Assembly (NCBI GenBank): GCA_029844215.1
Contig: CM056738.1
Span: forward strand, 72,160,093-72,224,092
DNA from: Przewalskia tangutica
Lineage: Eukaryota; Streptophyta; Magnoliopsida; Solanales; Solanaceae
Reading direction: 5' to 3'
Length of the DNA stretch: 64,000 nucleotides
Numbering within the stretch: the stretch's first letter is position 1; the number at the start of each line of letters is the position of its first letter. Positions 37,705 to 49,263 of this stretch are shown here, piece by piece. The notes under the pieces are model-generated. The model saw nothing but the letters and a program-made list of their open reading frames with translations. It was not told where the DNA came from and ran no database searches. The position numbers were made by a program, and so were the translations under genes.

Positions 37705-38035
37705 GGTCGAGATAGGGTAAGAGTATAAGTGAGGGGTAAACCCCCAAGACGCTATACCACCTTCTCCAGGGTAAGAGTATAAATGAGGGGTAAACCCCCA
37801 AGACATTATACCCCCTGCTTGTTTTGTTTGATGGTCGATCGAGATAGGGTAAGAGTATAAGTGAGGGGTAAACCCCCAAGACGCTATACCACCTTCTCCA
37901 GGGTAAGAGTATAAATGAGGGGTAAACCCCCAAGACATTATACCCCCTGCTTGTTTTGTTTGATGGTTGTCAGAGATAGGGTAAGAGTATAAATGAGGGG
38001 TAAACCCCCAAGACATTATACTCCCTGCTTTACCA
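37705..38035. repeat. 54/78-bp higher-order minisatellite
   Basis: GTAAGAGTATAA starts at 37717, 37771, 37849, 37903 and 37981, spacings 54-78-54-78, making a 132-bp higher-order unit. The 54-bp unit is the same as in 4001-4270. All periods are multiples of three, which explains the long minus-strand frames here. Confidence 0.85.
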
Positions 38036-39257
38036 CCTGCTCGTCTTCCTACTTGCGTCTGAGTTTTAGGACACAGGTGGGACTTGGTGTTCAGGTATGC
38101 CTATTGGCGTTATACTATATCATGAACTGCCGGCAGTGAGGAAAGATTCCACGGGCATGATTGATATTGTGGGCGTGAGACCCATGGTTATATTTTAGAA
38201 ATGATTTGAGGGCATGCGTCCCTGACTTGTTATGACTGCTTATGTGTTGTGTACTGTAGGTTGGCTATCATACATGTCTCATGTTTTGCTTAGACTGTTA
38301 TGATTTCATTCTGATGCTAACATTTCACATACTTGGTACATTCCCGTCTTGACCTCGCCCGAGGCGGCGTTAAATCTTGAGTTTAGGTCTGTTGTTTGGT
38401 GATCGGCAGTGTAGGACCGCCTTTCGGAGTTTTGGATAGCTCCCGCTCGAAGTTTATCTTTTGGTATAGTTCCTTGATGCAGGCTTTGTATGCGGTTATG
38501 GATGCAGCGGGGCCTTGTCCCGTCATAGTTCAGTATAACTCTTAGAGGTCTGTATTCATATGTGGGATTGGACTCATGTACGGTGTAGTGTCTTTTCATG
38601 TATATTATATGGCAGCCTTGTCGGCTTTGCCCTTGTACGTATGTTGGTTTTAAAAAAAAAAAAAAAGAGGTGTTATTTAAATTCCGCAGTTACTTAGTTG
38701 TTAAGGTAGAAGGGTGCCCAGGTAGGGCACCAGTCACGGTCTCGGGGTTCGGGGCGTGACATGTATGAGGAGCTGAAAGCCAAAGGAATACTCCAGCCAA
38801 TTCCCATAAATACCCCCAGGCCTACTTCCTTAGGGCACGATAAAACCAAACATTGTGCATACCACTCCGGTGTCGAGGGGCACGACATCGAAAATTGCTA
38901 TACACTCAAGGACAAAATAGAGGAGTTAATCAAAGAGGGAGTCATTCAGGTGGAGGATGCCTCCCCCAATGAGTACAATGAACCCCAAAGGAAGAGAGGT
39001 GTTCCCTGGCCAGAACCCGCCCCGCCTGAATCAGTCAGTTATCCAAGCATGCACCACGCAGGAGCCAAAAGAAGGAGATACTGATAGCAGAGCATGAAGA
39101 CCCAGCCAGCCAGAATGCAGAGCAAGAAGGCATATTGGTAGATTGGATTTGCACCCTTGTTGTGGTCTGACTAGAGTCTAGATAAGGAGAACAATTTAGT
39201 TTAGCAGAATAATTTAAGACTCATATTTAAGCTTTAAGTTGTTTCGCTCAAATTTTG

Positions 39258-39440
39258 CTTGTATTTGGAACTACGTTCGACCTGATTCCCTTGGCGGATA
39301 CGTAGGCGGCCATATCGGCTTCGGTCCCACCTTTAGAATTTTACCCAATATTCGCTTGTAATGAACTACGTCATGACCTGATTCCCTCATGGGGATACGT
39401 AGGCGGCCTAAATCGGCTTCGGTCACACCATTAGGAAACT
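39258..39440 (+). repeat. Two copies of the ~100-bp TACGTAGGCGGCC repeat (element 4)
   Basis: Two units with GACCTGATTCCC, GGATACGTAGGCGGCC and ATCGGCTTCGGTC, in the opposite orientation to 15690-15865, just after the gag remnant as in element 1. Confidence 0.7.
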
Positions 39441-39889
39441 TTCCCTTCATTATGAAAATAACAAGAATACACATAATATACAAGCAACCCCATTGAGACC
39501 CACTTTAGGCCAAACACCCTTTGCGCATTCAAAACTGGGACAAAGTAGGAAACCAGACATGGGTTGCAGGTCCAAACAGGCCAGGCACGCAGATGTCAAG
39601 GAACAAGGCGGCGAAGTCAAATACGAATCGACCCCCCCCCCCAAACTCACAAGTTTTCTTTGAACGCAGGTTTCTTCATATTAACATGGACAGAAAGAAC
39701 GCAGCAGAAGCAAATATGCACATCGGCTCGGGCACAACAAAGTCACAACAAAGTCTAGCGCATCGGCTCGGGCACAAAGTCAAATATGCAACCCACGCAT
39801 CGCACACAACAAAGGCATCATGACAACTCGTCAGTTGCAGCATGTTCGTGCAAAGACAACATCTCAGTATTCACACCATCTTGCATATC

Positions 39890-40790
39890 AGGAGCAGCAG
39901 CAATACGTCTAGGCAACGACGGCGATCAACACGCCCGAGCAAAGGCGTGATCGGCGTGCGTCATGCAGCGACACGGCATCATACGTTCGACGGCGGCGTT
40001 AGCATCAACACGTCCAGGCAACGACGTGATCAGCATTGCGTCTACGCAACGACGCCAGCAGCAATACGTCCAGGCAACGACGTTATCAGCATCAATACGT
40101 CCAGGCAACGACGTCATCAGCATTGCGTCTACGCAACGACGCCAACAGCAATACGTCCAGGCAACGACGTTATCAGCATCAATACGTCCAGGCAACGACG
40201 TCATCAGCATTGCGTCTACGCAACGACGCCAGCAGCAATACGTCCGAACGCGGCGTTATCGGCGATCAATCGCCCGTAACGATGTCGGCGATTGCGTCTG
40301 CCAACGACGCCAAAGAACAATACATCCAAGCAACGACGTTATCGGCGTCAATCGTCCAGCAACGGCGTCATCGGCGTGCGTCACGCAACGACGCCGGCGG
40401 AATACGTCCGAACGCGGCGTTATCAACATCAATACGTCCGAGCGGCGTCGTGCGCATTATGTCTACGCAATGACGCCAGCAGCAATACGTCTAGGCAACG
40501 ACGTCAACATCAACACGTCTAGGAAACGACGTGATCAGCAATACGTCTAGGCAACGACGTCAGCATCAACACGTCCAGGCAACGACGTGATCAGCAATAC
40601 GTCTAGGCAACGACGTCAGCATCAACACGTCCAGGCAACGACGTGATCAGCATTATGTCTACGCAATGACGCCAGCATCAACACGTCCAGGCAACGACGT
40701 GATCAACATTATATCCACGCAATGACGCCAGCAGCAATAAGTCCGAAAACGACGACACGTCCAAAACGACGTCATCAGCATATCACATCT
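39890..40790. repeat. ~87-bp CpG-rich array of element 4
   Basis: CAGCATTGCGTCTACGCAAC recurs at 40031, 40118 and 40205, spacing 87 bp. Each unit has several CGTCNAGGCAACGACG cores, the reverse complement of the core in the other elements' arrays. Open frames on both strands (for example 39963-40550) reflect repetition. Confidence 0.8.
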
Positions 40791-41314
40791 ACGCAAAGAT
40801 GATTTCTATACTCTCAAAATTGCATTTCTGCTTTATTATTCTGTCTTAGCAGTTATGCGCTAACTCTTTCTTGAGCTTTAGTCTACAGGGGCAGTTGCAG
40901 AAAGGACAACATATCCGCATTCACAACGCGTCTGTGCAATGACGAAAAACACAGCATTGACAGCATCACATCAACACAACCGGCATCACGTTTTTGCAGG
41001 ATAACATTTTCTACTCACAATTATATTACTTTTAAAATTATGCATCATCATTTTGCCTTAACAGTTATGCACTAACCGTTTGTTTAAGTCTTAGCATGCA
41101 GGAGCAGGAGCACAACATGGATTTTCTCTTACAGTGAACCGGGGCAATTTGTTGGGGGGCCAACCTTCCCAACAAATGGCAGAAGCGGCCTCGAGCGTCG
41201 GTCCACTCATTCCACATCACCATAAAATCCAGCATCATAAGTCAATACCCGTACACCCCTAGGTTCAAGCCAGTTATTTTTTTATTTTATTTTATTTATT
41301 TTTTAGCACCACGA
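40791..41314 (+). other. Element 4 interior between array and hairpins
   Basis: Contains two inverted copies of the about 90-bp module seen in element 1 (marked by CAGTTATGCRCTAAC at about 40,850 and 41,063) and AT-rich filler. No gene is seen. Confidence 0.5.
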
Positions 41315-41495
41315 CCCAGTGTCGTCATAACTCGACACTGGGATAAATTTGAGTCCGCGTTAGCCCACCTTGGTGTTTTGATCATGGTAGCCCAGTGTCG
41401 TCATAACTCGACACTGGGACAAATTTTGAGTCCGCGTTAGCCCGCCTTGGTGTTTTGACCATGGTAGCCCAGTGTCGTCATAACTCGACACTGGG
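41315..41495. repeat. Hairpin triplet of element 4
   Basis: Three perfect hairpins at 41315-41342, 41391-41418 and 41468-41495, arms CCCAGTGTCG and CGACACTGGG, loop TCATAACT (the complement of element 1's loop). They are spaced 76-77 bp. Confidence 0.85.
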
Positions 41496-41614
41496 ACAAT
41501 TTTGAATTTTGCGTCAGATTTGCCCAACATTTTTTTTTTTAAATTCTGAGGATCGAGACAAAATTGGCTATGAGTCAACGTCTTTGTCCGTAGATTCTTC
41601 CATCATCTCCATCC

Positions 41615-41628
41615 AAAGAGAGACAAGT
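41615..41628 (+). other. Polypurine tract of element 4
   Basis: The purine-rich AAAGAGAGACAAGT stands immediately before the LTR start TGTTGACACCC, the same position as in element 1 but with pyrimidine interruptions. Confidence 0.55.
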
Positions 41629-44600
41629 TGTTGACACCCAATTTTGACCCTCTCGCCCGATCGTTAACTACAAAATTGCATTATTTTTTACAATAATTTT
41701 TAATAATTTTTTAAATAATAAAATGCAACAATAGCACCGCATCTTACGTAGAAGACTAAACACTTTAGGTCTCGCGCCCGCATTTATTAATTTTAAGCCA
41801 TGTCATCATTCTTAAATAAATAAATAAATAAATAAATACATAAAATAAATAATTTAGCAATCACATCGTGTTAAATAGCATATTCGCATTTATTAAAGGC
41901 AATTTTATAATTTTTATTTGTAATTTAAATTAATGTTAATCTAATACATGCATTTTAATAGGGTCGCATTTATAAAAGCATTAAGCAATCCTTAAGTGTC
42001 ATATCTGCATTTAGCATTTAAATAATTTAATAATAATCTAAACTCCATTCAATTTTAATTTAAAAATACTCATAATAAATAAGTTTTTAATAACGGCATC
42101 GCATTATAGAATATTAAGCACTAATTAAATAACACGCCCGTCTTTATTTTTGTAATAATTTAGACTAATAAAACACCTAAATAATTTAATCACAATTTAA
42201 ACAATCTAATTTACCACTAATTAATTTTGCCTAAAATTAACTCCTAAAACTAATACCCAATATAATACCTAATCAGCCCCACCTTTTAAATTGCCAGCCC
42301 ACTACCGCAGCCCACACCAACCGACCCAGCCCATTTTCCCCAAGCCCCTTTATTTCCCTTCCCTTTAGCCCCTAACCGACCAGCTCATTTTCCCTCATCT
42401 TCTCCAAACCAGCGATTTCCCCACTAAACAAAAACCTAAATCTTCTCCTACTCTCCCCTCTCTCAAACGGCACCCTATACCCCCACCTCGTCGTCGACAA
42501 CACCCCCCTGACACCAACGAATCCGCTGCCATGCCCACTCCCTGCACCCCCAACTACTCCTTTCACTTCACTTACACAGCCCATACCCTGCATCTCCCTA
42601 AAATCCGCGATTTGAACCAACAAATCATCCAAAAATCAGACCTTTAACAGCTCTATTTCGAATTCAAACCCAATATTTCACCTATAAAAGACCCCCTTTG
42701 TTCTTCATTGGAGGGACGGGGGGAATTTGAACTTATCTTGCATATCATCTATTTGTTCTTCATTTTAAAGGGTCCGATTCTTGAGGATTGATTTCTAAGA
42801 CCTCCCTTTTGTTCTTCGTTTTTTTAAAAAAAATTGCGTTTAAGCTTTGTTTTCTTCATTCGCACCCATATACATATTCTTCGAGTATAATCGACGAGTC
42901 GAAACGCGCCTCGGTTAGCTGCCCGAAGAAGGTCAGTAAGATCGATTTTATCTCATCTCTTTAAGCATTTCGTGAATCTGTGTACGCTCGACTTGTCGTT
43001 AGTAGTTCAAGCATGTTTAGTTCTTCCATTAAATAAATAAACAGAAATATACATTGTATAATTCTGATTGGTCAATATGGTTCAAAAAATGTCATTCGTC
43101 GCTTGATTGATGTGTGTTAATATTGTATGATTAAGAAGCATCGCGTGACAGTGGTTTGACTTGGAGTCTACTGGAAAATCATCTCAATGATACTGAACTT
43201 GTTTAGAAGGATCATTATGTTCAATATACAGCTTGAACATGATTATATGCTTCGTTTGGATCAAATGATTACGCTATTTAAAAACCATCTTTGCTTGTCC
43301 GTTTCTATGTCCATCATGTTCACCAAATTAGTCATGTTATGCCCTATTTGCCTAAGTGCCATCATGCCTAATGTACATCGTATATGAGCATGCATATTTA
43401 GTCTTGGTTTAAAGGGTTCTGTAGGTCTGAAATGTCAACTTCTTATGGTTATTTGGGTGTTTTCTTTGGCCCTCATATTTGCTAAATGGACTGTATACTT
43501 GTCTCTGCTCGTCTCAGTGTAATACTATTTCTATGCAAGCATAATAATCCTCCCAATCTATGGTCTTCATATATTGCCTACTTTGATAGGAATTGTGGTT
43601 GTTTGGTGTTAGTTTAGATAATTCTATATCTGCAGATTTTGTCTTGTTTGGTCAATCAGGTACCCATGTGTCTATTTGCCTGATTGTATGTTTGTCTTAC
43701 ACATTTTTGGCATTAGGATGTCTAGTTGTGCAGCATGAATACATGTGGTCCTCTTCCTTATTTTCGTGTGAAGCCTACATAGTGAAAATTGGATATTGAA
43801 AACTGCCCAAGGTTGAAAATGCTCAGGTCCTCTGTTTGGAGCACAAGGATATCCATGTCTTGTGATATTATTTGACCATTCCTGTTGCTTACTATTTGTT
43901 TAGAATGTCTGGTTTCCTGTATCTACCCCTTCTAGCATATACATGAAATCACATAAGAAACCTCATACCTGTGTGTATTTATTTGGTATATTTTTTTAGC
44001 CCATGTGGTATTCATTTTAAACCATGAAGTTTTGACATGCTGAATCTGTCCACCTTAGGGTATCTAGTTACAGTTTTAAGCCAAGTAGCCATCTGTATGT
44101 TATATTTGACCATGTTTGTACTTTTGTGTAAGCTAGCCTAATATCATATGCAACCATGTCGTATCTGTATGGATTTAGGCCTAGTTAAGTAGTCTCGTCG
44201 GCGTTTTAGTCTAAGTTAAATGCATGTGAAGTCTTCCTGAATCTTATATGAGTTCTTATAACGTGAGATGTTCTCAAAGGTCATCTAACATGTGTGTGAT
44301 TAATGTGAAATGTTGTTGTGATCCCATAGGATTGTTGGAACTGATTTTGATCATTTTGGGCCACTGTTTTGGCTATTTTTAGACCAATTTTTAGCATATG
44401 TCAGACTGATTTTCAGCCCCTGTTTAGACTGATTTTTCAGCCCCCGTTCGGACTGATTCTCAACCCCCATTCGGATTGATTTTCAGCCCCCTGTTTGGAC
44501 AGAGTTTGGGCCAATTTCAGGACTGATTTGTGCCCTTAGGCCCAGTAATGTAGTGCAGGAAGGTCCCCGCACACTTAGTTTAGCCTTTGATAGATTCTGA

Positions 44601-47600
44601 ATACTTGAGATGTTGCATTTAAATGGCTATTATGCATTTCTAATCCTTCTTGTTTTCCCTGAATTGACCACATATTTGTCTTTGTTGTCTGAATATCGAA
44701 AGCATGCCCGATATATTCTGGATATTGTATGTATATCAGTCCTTGCGTATATCTCTGTCACGACCCGACCTCGGGCCCGCGACTGGTGCCTTACCCCGGG
44801 CACCCTAGTGATACAACATCAGAGAAAATCAGCGGAAATAAAAAAACTTAAACAGGAAACAAGATACATCATAAGAAAATAGGCCAACCAAAACGGTCGC
44901 CTTCATGTATATATACATAACCGAACTGTTACAATCCTTTACAAACCACCGCCTGAACAATTACTGGACCTCAAGAGTGTAATAACAACTATGACGAGGC
45001 AGGCCCACTACCCACGAATGTACAGAACCTACAACTCGGGAAACATACCAAAAGATAAGCCTCGGAGAAACGGAGCTTCCCAATCTGTTGTTGTGATCCT
45101 ATGAGCGAGGATCCACAACCGATGTACCTCTACTGCGGCGTGAACGCGGCCCGAGAGGTCGATCAGACAAGTACCAAGTATGTGGCGAAAATCTTGTAAT
45201 GAAATCACATTTCATCATTTTATAAAACCATTTCGCAATAAGTAAATGATTATGTCAAGTAAGGGGACACATATCCCGAATAATCACTCACATAACTATG
45301 GGTCTCACGCCATAATACCACTCATGCCCGTGGAACTCATTCTCATGCCGGCGATACATGATGTAAAACAACACCCGTATGTGAACACGAACACTAGATC
45401 ACGCTGCGTCATCAAAACCGTCGGGCAAGTAGAATAGCCAACTACGATCCAAAAGCTAGTCATATCCCATCACGGGCAAGGTGCGGAAGCCAACTACGAT
45501 CCAAAAGCTAGCCACGCTTGGCGAGGCAAGTATCTTAAGCTAACGTCTGATAGCCTACCGTCTCACAAGATATGGCCGAGGCAAGTATCTTAAGCTATCT
45601 ACCGAGGCTCAGATGCGAGAAAATGACGAACAAGTATCTAAAGTGTGCACGAACCACACGTACAAATCAAGCCCGTGATCGCCGTACCGCGCAAGCTTCA
45701 TGGATTAGCGGTCCGTGGACTAACAACTGAACCTCACGATGACCGCGTGCCGGCATCTCACCTCGGAAGTCATGGCCATGAAACCATCCTACTGGACGCA
45801 TGCCCGTGGAACATCCATCGCGTCAGCATGTCCAAAGGAAATCAATCAGATAGCCGGCCCTCCCAGAGAGTCACGGCAGTACAGAAACAACCAGTCAATA
45901 CTCAAAGTGGACGCATACTCGTGGACCACCCAACGTCAGTATGTCCAATCAATCAATCAGATAGCCGGCCCTCCCAGAGAGTCACGACAGCATATCAACA
46001 AAACACTTGCACATCAAAGACTATCACAACAAGCATAGGCAAGTTCAACATACATTCATTTTAATCAACAATCCGGGTTTCAAACCCAAAATACTACATA
46101 CTTTCATTCTTTCAAAAAAAACCCTCTTTTTACGTAAAAGCCACATGATACTAATACTCGTAGTATTAAAAACATGTTTTCCTTTCAAACCAAATTACTA
46201 CACCTTCCGAAAATCTTTATAAGATTTAAAATCAAGAACTCTATACTTTTAAAACCAAGTGCTTTTCTTTTAAACAACATCAAGTATACTCTTTAAAACC
46301 CAATAACTTACTCTTTCCAAAACAAGTAACCTATACTTAAATCAAGTTACTTCTCCTTTTCCGAAAACAAGTCGTTTATAAGTCAAGTCTCTTATCTTTC
46401 AAGATCAAGTCTCTTAACTTTCAAAATCAAATCTTTCTTTTATTTTCATAAAGTCGTTATAACTAACTTCCCATAAAGCAATTATAACACTTTATGTTTA
46501 AAACAAACAAAACTCATTTCACACACGTACGTCTACCGTACTATATAGTTCACAACAATCATGCTCAAGAGTATAGGAAGAATCACATACCTTTTTAGCC
46601 TAAACCACAAGCCAAGTCAAGTATGCCGCGCGTAGAAGATCCATCTATAAAGGCCACAATATATCTATCAACTTCTAGTTCTCTTCGTAGAATATTCTAA
46701 ATACAAGATTCCTTATTCTACAGACAATTCAAAAGACCTCCCCGCTTATCACATAAATATCCTCCCCTATCAAGGCCCGCTACCAGGCCAACAACTCTCA
46801 GGGGATTACACGTCTAACCGGACGTGTTCAATACTGCTTCACAATAATACTACACAAGTCTACTGTAAGTACAGTCCAATGTAAATACAGTTCAATCCTT
46901 TATAATCATCCTTCCAATATAATATACTCAAGTATAACTACTACAACATGTAATTTCCAATTACAATAGGGGGACATAGATCATTACCTCGATAAGCCCA
47001 AAAATTATCCAAGTTTATAAGTCGATCCTGAGCAACGTTTAGCTCCAATTCCTTACGCTCCAACCCGCTCCAAGCGACCCTTAGAAGTTTCCAAACAACT
47101 TCTCTAAATACTTCAACCAAGCTAGGAAGATTTTTCTAGGGTTTCACTTTACGGCTATTGGAATAAAGTAGTATTTTCGGGCTCCTAGTATTGAAACAAC
47201 TTGGAATGCTACTAGGGATACTAGGCCAAGGTATTTGGGATTATACAATAATACTCCAAGTATTTTCTTCACAAGAGGGGAGGGGGACGAAATCAACTTA
47301 CAAAGGGAGGGAAAATAGTTTGCTTTGGAAAGCTCTTAAGTGTGGATGAAATACTCTTCAACCTAAGGGGCTATTTATAGAGAATTCAAGGGTTAGGATC
47401 AAGGTAAGTGTAGGGTCAAGATTGGGCCATGTGTGTGTGGGTCCCACCACACCACATGTCCAAAACAAGGGCCAGTGGCTGGCTTGCCACTTGTAAGGCC
47501 ATTCGGCGAGGGATGTGTCTAGCCACTGTCCCACCTTTTCGACAAGTGCCACATGGGGGTGACACGTGTCGCCCCAGGCTAAATCAAAATATTTCGTCTT

Positions 47601-49263
47601 CCGAAAATATCCAAAATACCGGAAATCTCAAAAACAAAGCGGGCCCCACAAAACCGTAAATTTCTCCCGTGGGCCCCACGTGACCATTTCCGAAAATAAA
47701 ATCTCATAATTCTAAAATAATCCAAGAAGTCCAAATACCAAATCTGGGAATCCAATTCCCATTAACGAACCTTTTTCTTCACAAAAACCGGAAACTTTTC
47801 CGTCGAAAAAAATCACATCTTCCTTTCTTTCCAAAATTTCTGTCGTAATCTCGTACGTACATTCTCACATATATACCCTGAAACTACGGGGTATAACAAT
47901 CTCTGTATATGTGAAATAATATATCTAAACGTATATTACGTGAATTAGTATATCTATGAAGGTGAACATGTGGTTTTTATTGGGCCCACTACATATTGGG
48001 TTGAGTTTGCCTTCCAAGTCTTATGTTTAGAATACTTTGGCTTTGCTTTGCATTTCTGTATATGGTTCACTGTATGCCGGACTGATTTCACTGTTCGTCG
48101 GACTGATTTTGGGCCATTTTGCTACTGATTTTGGCCTCTTTTAGCTGCTGGTTTTGGGCCAGTTTAAGACAGATTTTGGCCTCGTTTTATTTTTGCCAGT
48201 TTTAGACTGTTGTTCGACCCTGTTTGTTGCTGGTTTTTTGGCTATTCCCGGACTGGTTTTCTGGCTATTTTTCAGACTGATTTTCTGGTTATTTTGTCAC
48301 TAAATTTTGACTATTTATCTATTATTTGGCGAAGTTTATAACATATACTAATCCTTTTCTTTTTCTTTCTTTTACATGACTTGCATCGGGAGGGACAAAG
48401 AGTCTCGTTATGAGACTTATCATGACTTTGTCAAGCAAAGGATTCACATCCGTATCAACATTCCCTGCATTTTTCGGTCCCGGGACTTCCAAACAAATAG
48501 GGCGGAATGATATCGTCATCCATTCTAGAGTCGCTGCTTTTTTAATTCTTTAATTACACTTATTTTATACTGTTGTAATTTAATTTATTGCACTTGTATA
48601 ATTATTGAATTGCCTAGAATAGTTAGTCTTAGAATTAATAGATTGAAAAGGGTAGAATTAAAATCGGAAACCGCTAGTTTAACTTATTCTAGGTACGTTA
48701 TCCATATTTCTAAAACATTTAGTTTTATTTATTTTAGGCTCGTCACCTATATTTTCAAAACACTAGTTTATTTTATGCTATATCTACTTTGGCATAAAAC
48801 AAAAGCATGTTCTATCAAAACTCAATTCTCATAATCATTTTGTCATGCTTTATCAAAAAAATTAAATATATGTCATTTTACACAAAACTGCTTTGTGTAT
48901 ATTTCTGAACGCATCTTTTAAAATTAACTCTTTGCAACATTCTTTTATTAAAACTGCATATATTCAAAACATACATTTTTCTCTAACATAATAATTAACC
49001 CTATGTTTGAATGGACAACTGCAAGTTAGCGGATCCTTTAGGGTGCCTAACCCCTTCCCTTTAGGATAATAAAGAACCCTTACCTAGAATCTCACATAGT
49101 TTCACAGACCTTAAAAAATGGAGATCATTCGTAGTATTTTATGCTACATTTTTAGTGTCCTAATTCACTATAATAATTAGGTGGCGACTCCTTAAAATAA
49201 ATTTAGGAATCAACCATGCGCAGTAATCCCGTTTCCGACTCCGGTTGAAAATGTGGTGTTACA
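41629..49263 (+). repeat. 3' LTR of element 4 with nested solo LTR
   Basis: TGTTGACACCC...GTGTTACA, followed by GGGT (49264-49267). About 4.49 kb after removing 44756-47898 and one duplicated ATCTC, near-identical to 21728-26227. An open frame at 43593-43799 is shared with 23687-23893 but has no recognisable domain. Confidence 0.8.
44756..47898 (-). mobile_element. LTR-only insertion, family TGTTAYACCCCG...GTGACA (3.1 kb)
   Basis: On the plus strand it runs TGTCACGACC...GGGGTATAACA, with ATCTC on both sides (44751-44755 and 47899-47903). The empty site ATCTC is at 24866-24870. It is the inverted relative of 2252-5047 and 34883-38761. There is no coding region. Frames such as 45645-46064 fall in short repeated text (ATCAGATAGCCGGCCCTCCC, twice) and are not gene-like. 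Confidence 0.85.

Larger units (their letters stand above)
34883..38761 (+). mobile_element. LTR-only insertion, family TGTTAYACCCCG...GTGACA (3.9 kb)
   Basis: It starts TGTTACACCCCG and ends GGCGTGACA, with TGTAT on both sides (34878-34882 and 38762-38766). It is the longest of three relatives, partly through arrays at 37185-37500 and 37717-38030. There is no coding region or internal LTR. It interrupts the gag remnant of element 4 exactly between two codon fragments. The strand is nominal. Confidence 0.85.
34346..39084 (+). pseudogene. gag: Gag remnant of element 4, domain deleted and split by insertion
   Basis: The N-terminal piece (34346-34756) resembles element 1 gag residues 1-70 (acidic linker, then LPQQMATLQAEIRRLGNIT) and jumps to the Tyr/Pro-rich linker, so the entire gag domain is missing. 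An in-frame TGA at 34754-34756 is followed by recognisable sequence (KPRIDAERKPTRTYTPLAEP). The frame is then broken at TGTAT by the 3.9-kb solo LTR 34883-38761. It resumes as YEELKAKGILQPIP and includes the knuckle CAYHSGVEGHDIENC, ending at 39084. Removing the insertion and one TGTAT copy restores the reading T-Q-V-Y-E-E, which confirms the insertion limits. It cannot make a functional gag. Confidence 0.8.
33992..49263 (+). mobile_element. Element 4: rearranged Ogre/Tat-like element, plus strand
   Basis: From left to right: truncated leader (33992-34345), a gag remnant split by a solo LTR (34346-39084), two about 100-bp repeats (39258-39440), CpG-rich array (39890-40790), hairpin triplet (41315-41495), purine tract (41615-41628) and 3' LTR (41629-49263). 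This is element 1's order in mirror orientation. There is no pol. The PBS and start of the leader are missing, lost at the 33991 junction. The matching 5' LTR is probably 21728-26227. Confidence 0.7.

Noticed and set aside
37532..38016. Minus-strand ORFs with GFTPHLYSYP repeats
   Set aside because: Same 54/78-bp minisatellite in another solo LTR.
39842..40550. Overlapping plus and minus ORFs with RQRRHQHCVYATTP repeats
   Set aside because: Artefact of the 87-bp array of element 4.
43593..43799. 68-codon ORF conserved with 23687-23893
   Set aside because: Identical only because the whole LTR is duplicated; no domain and no other evidence of coding.
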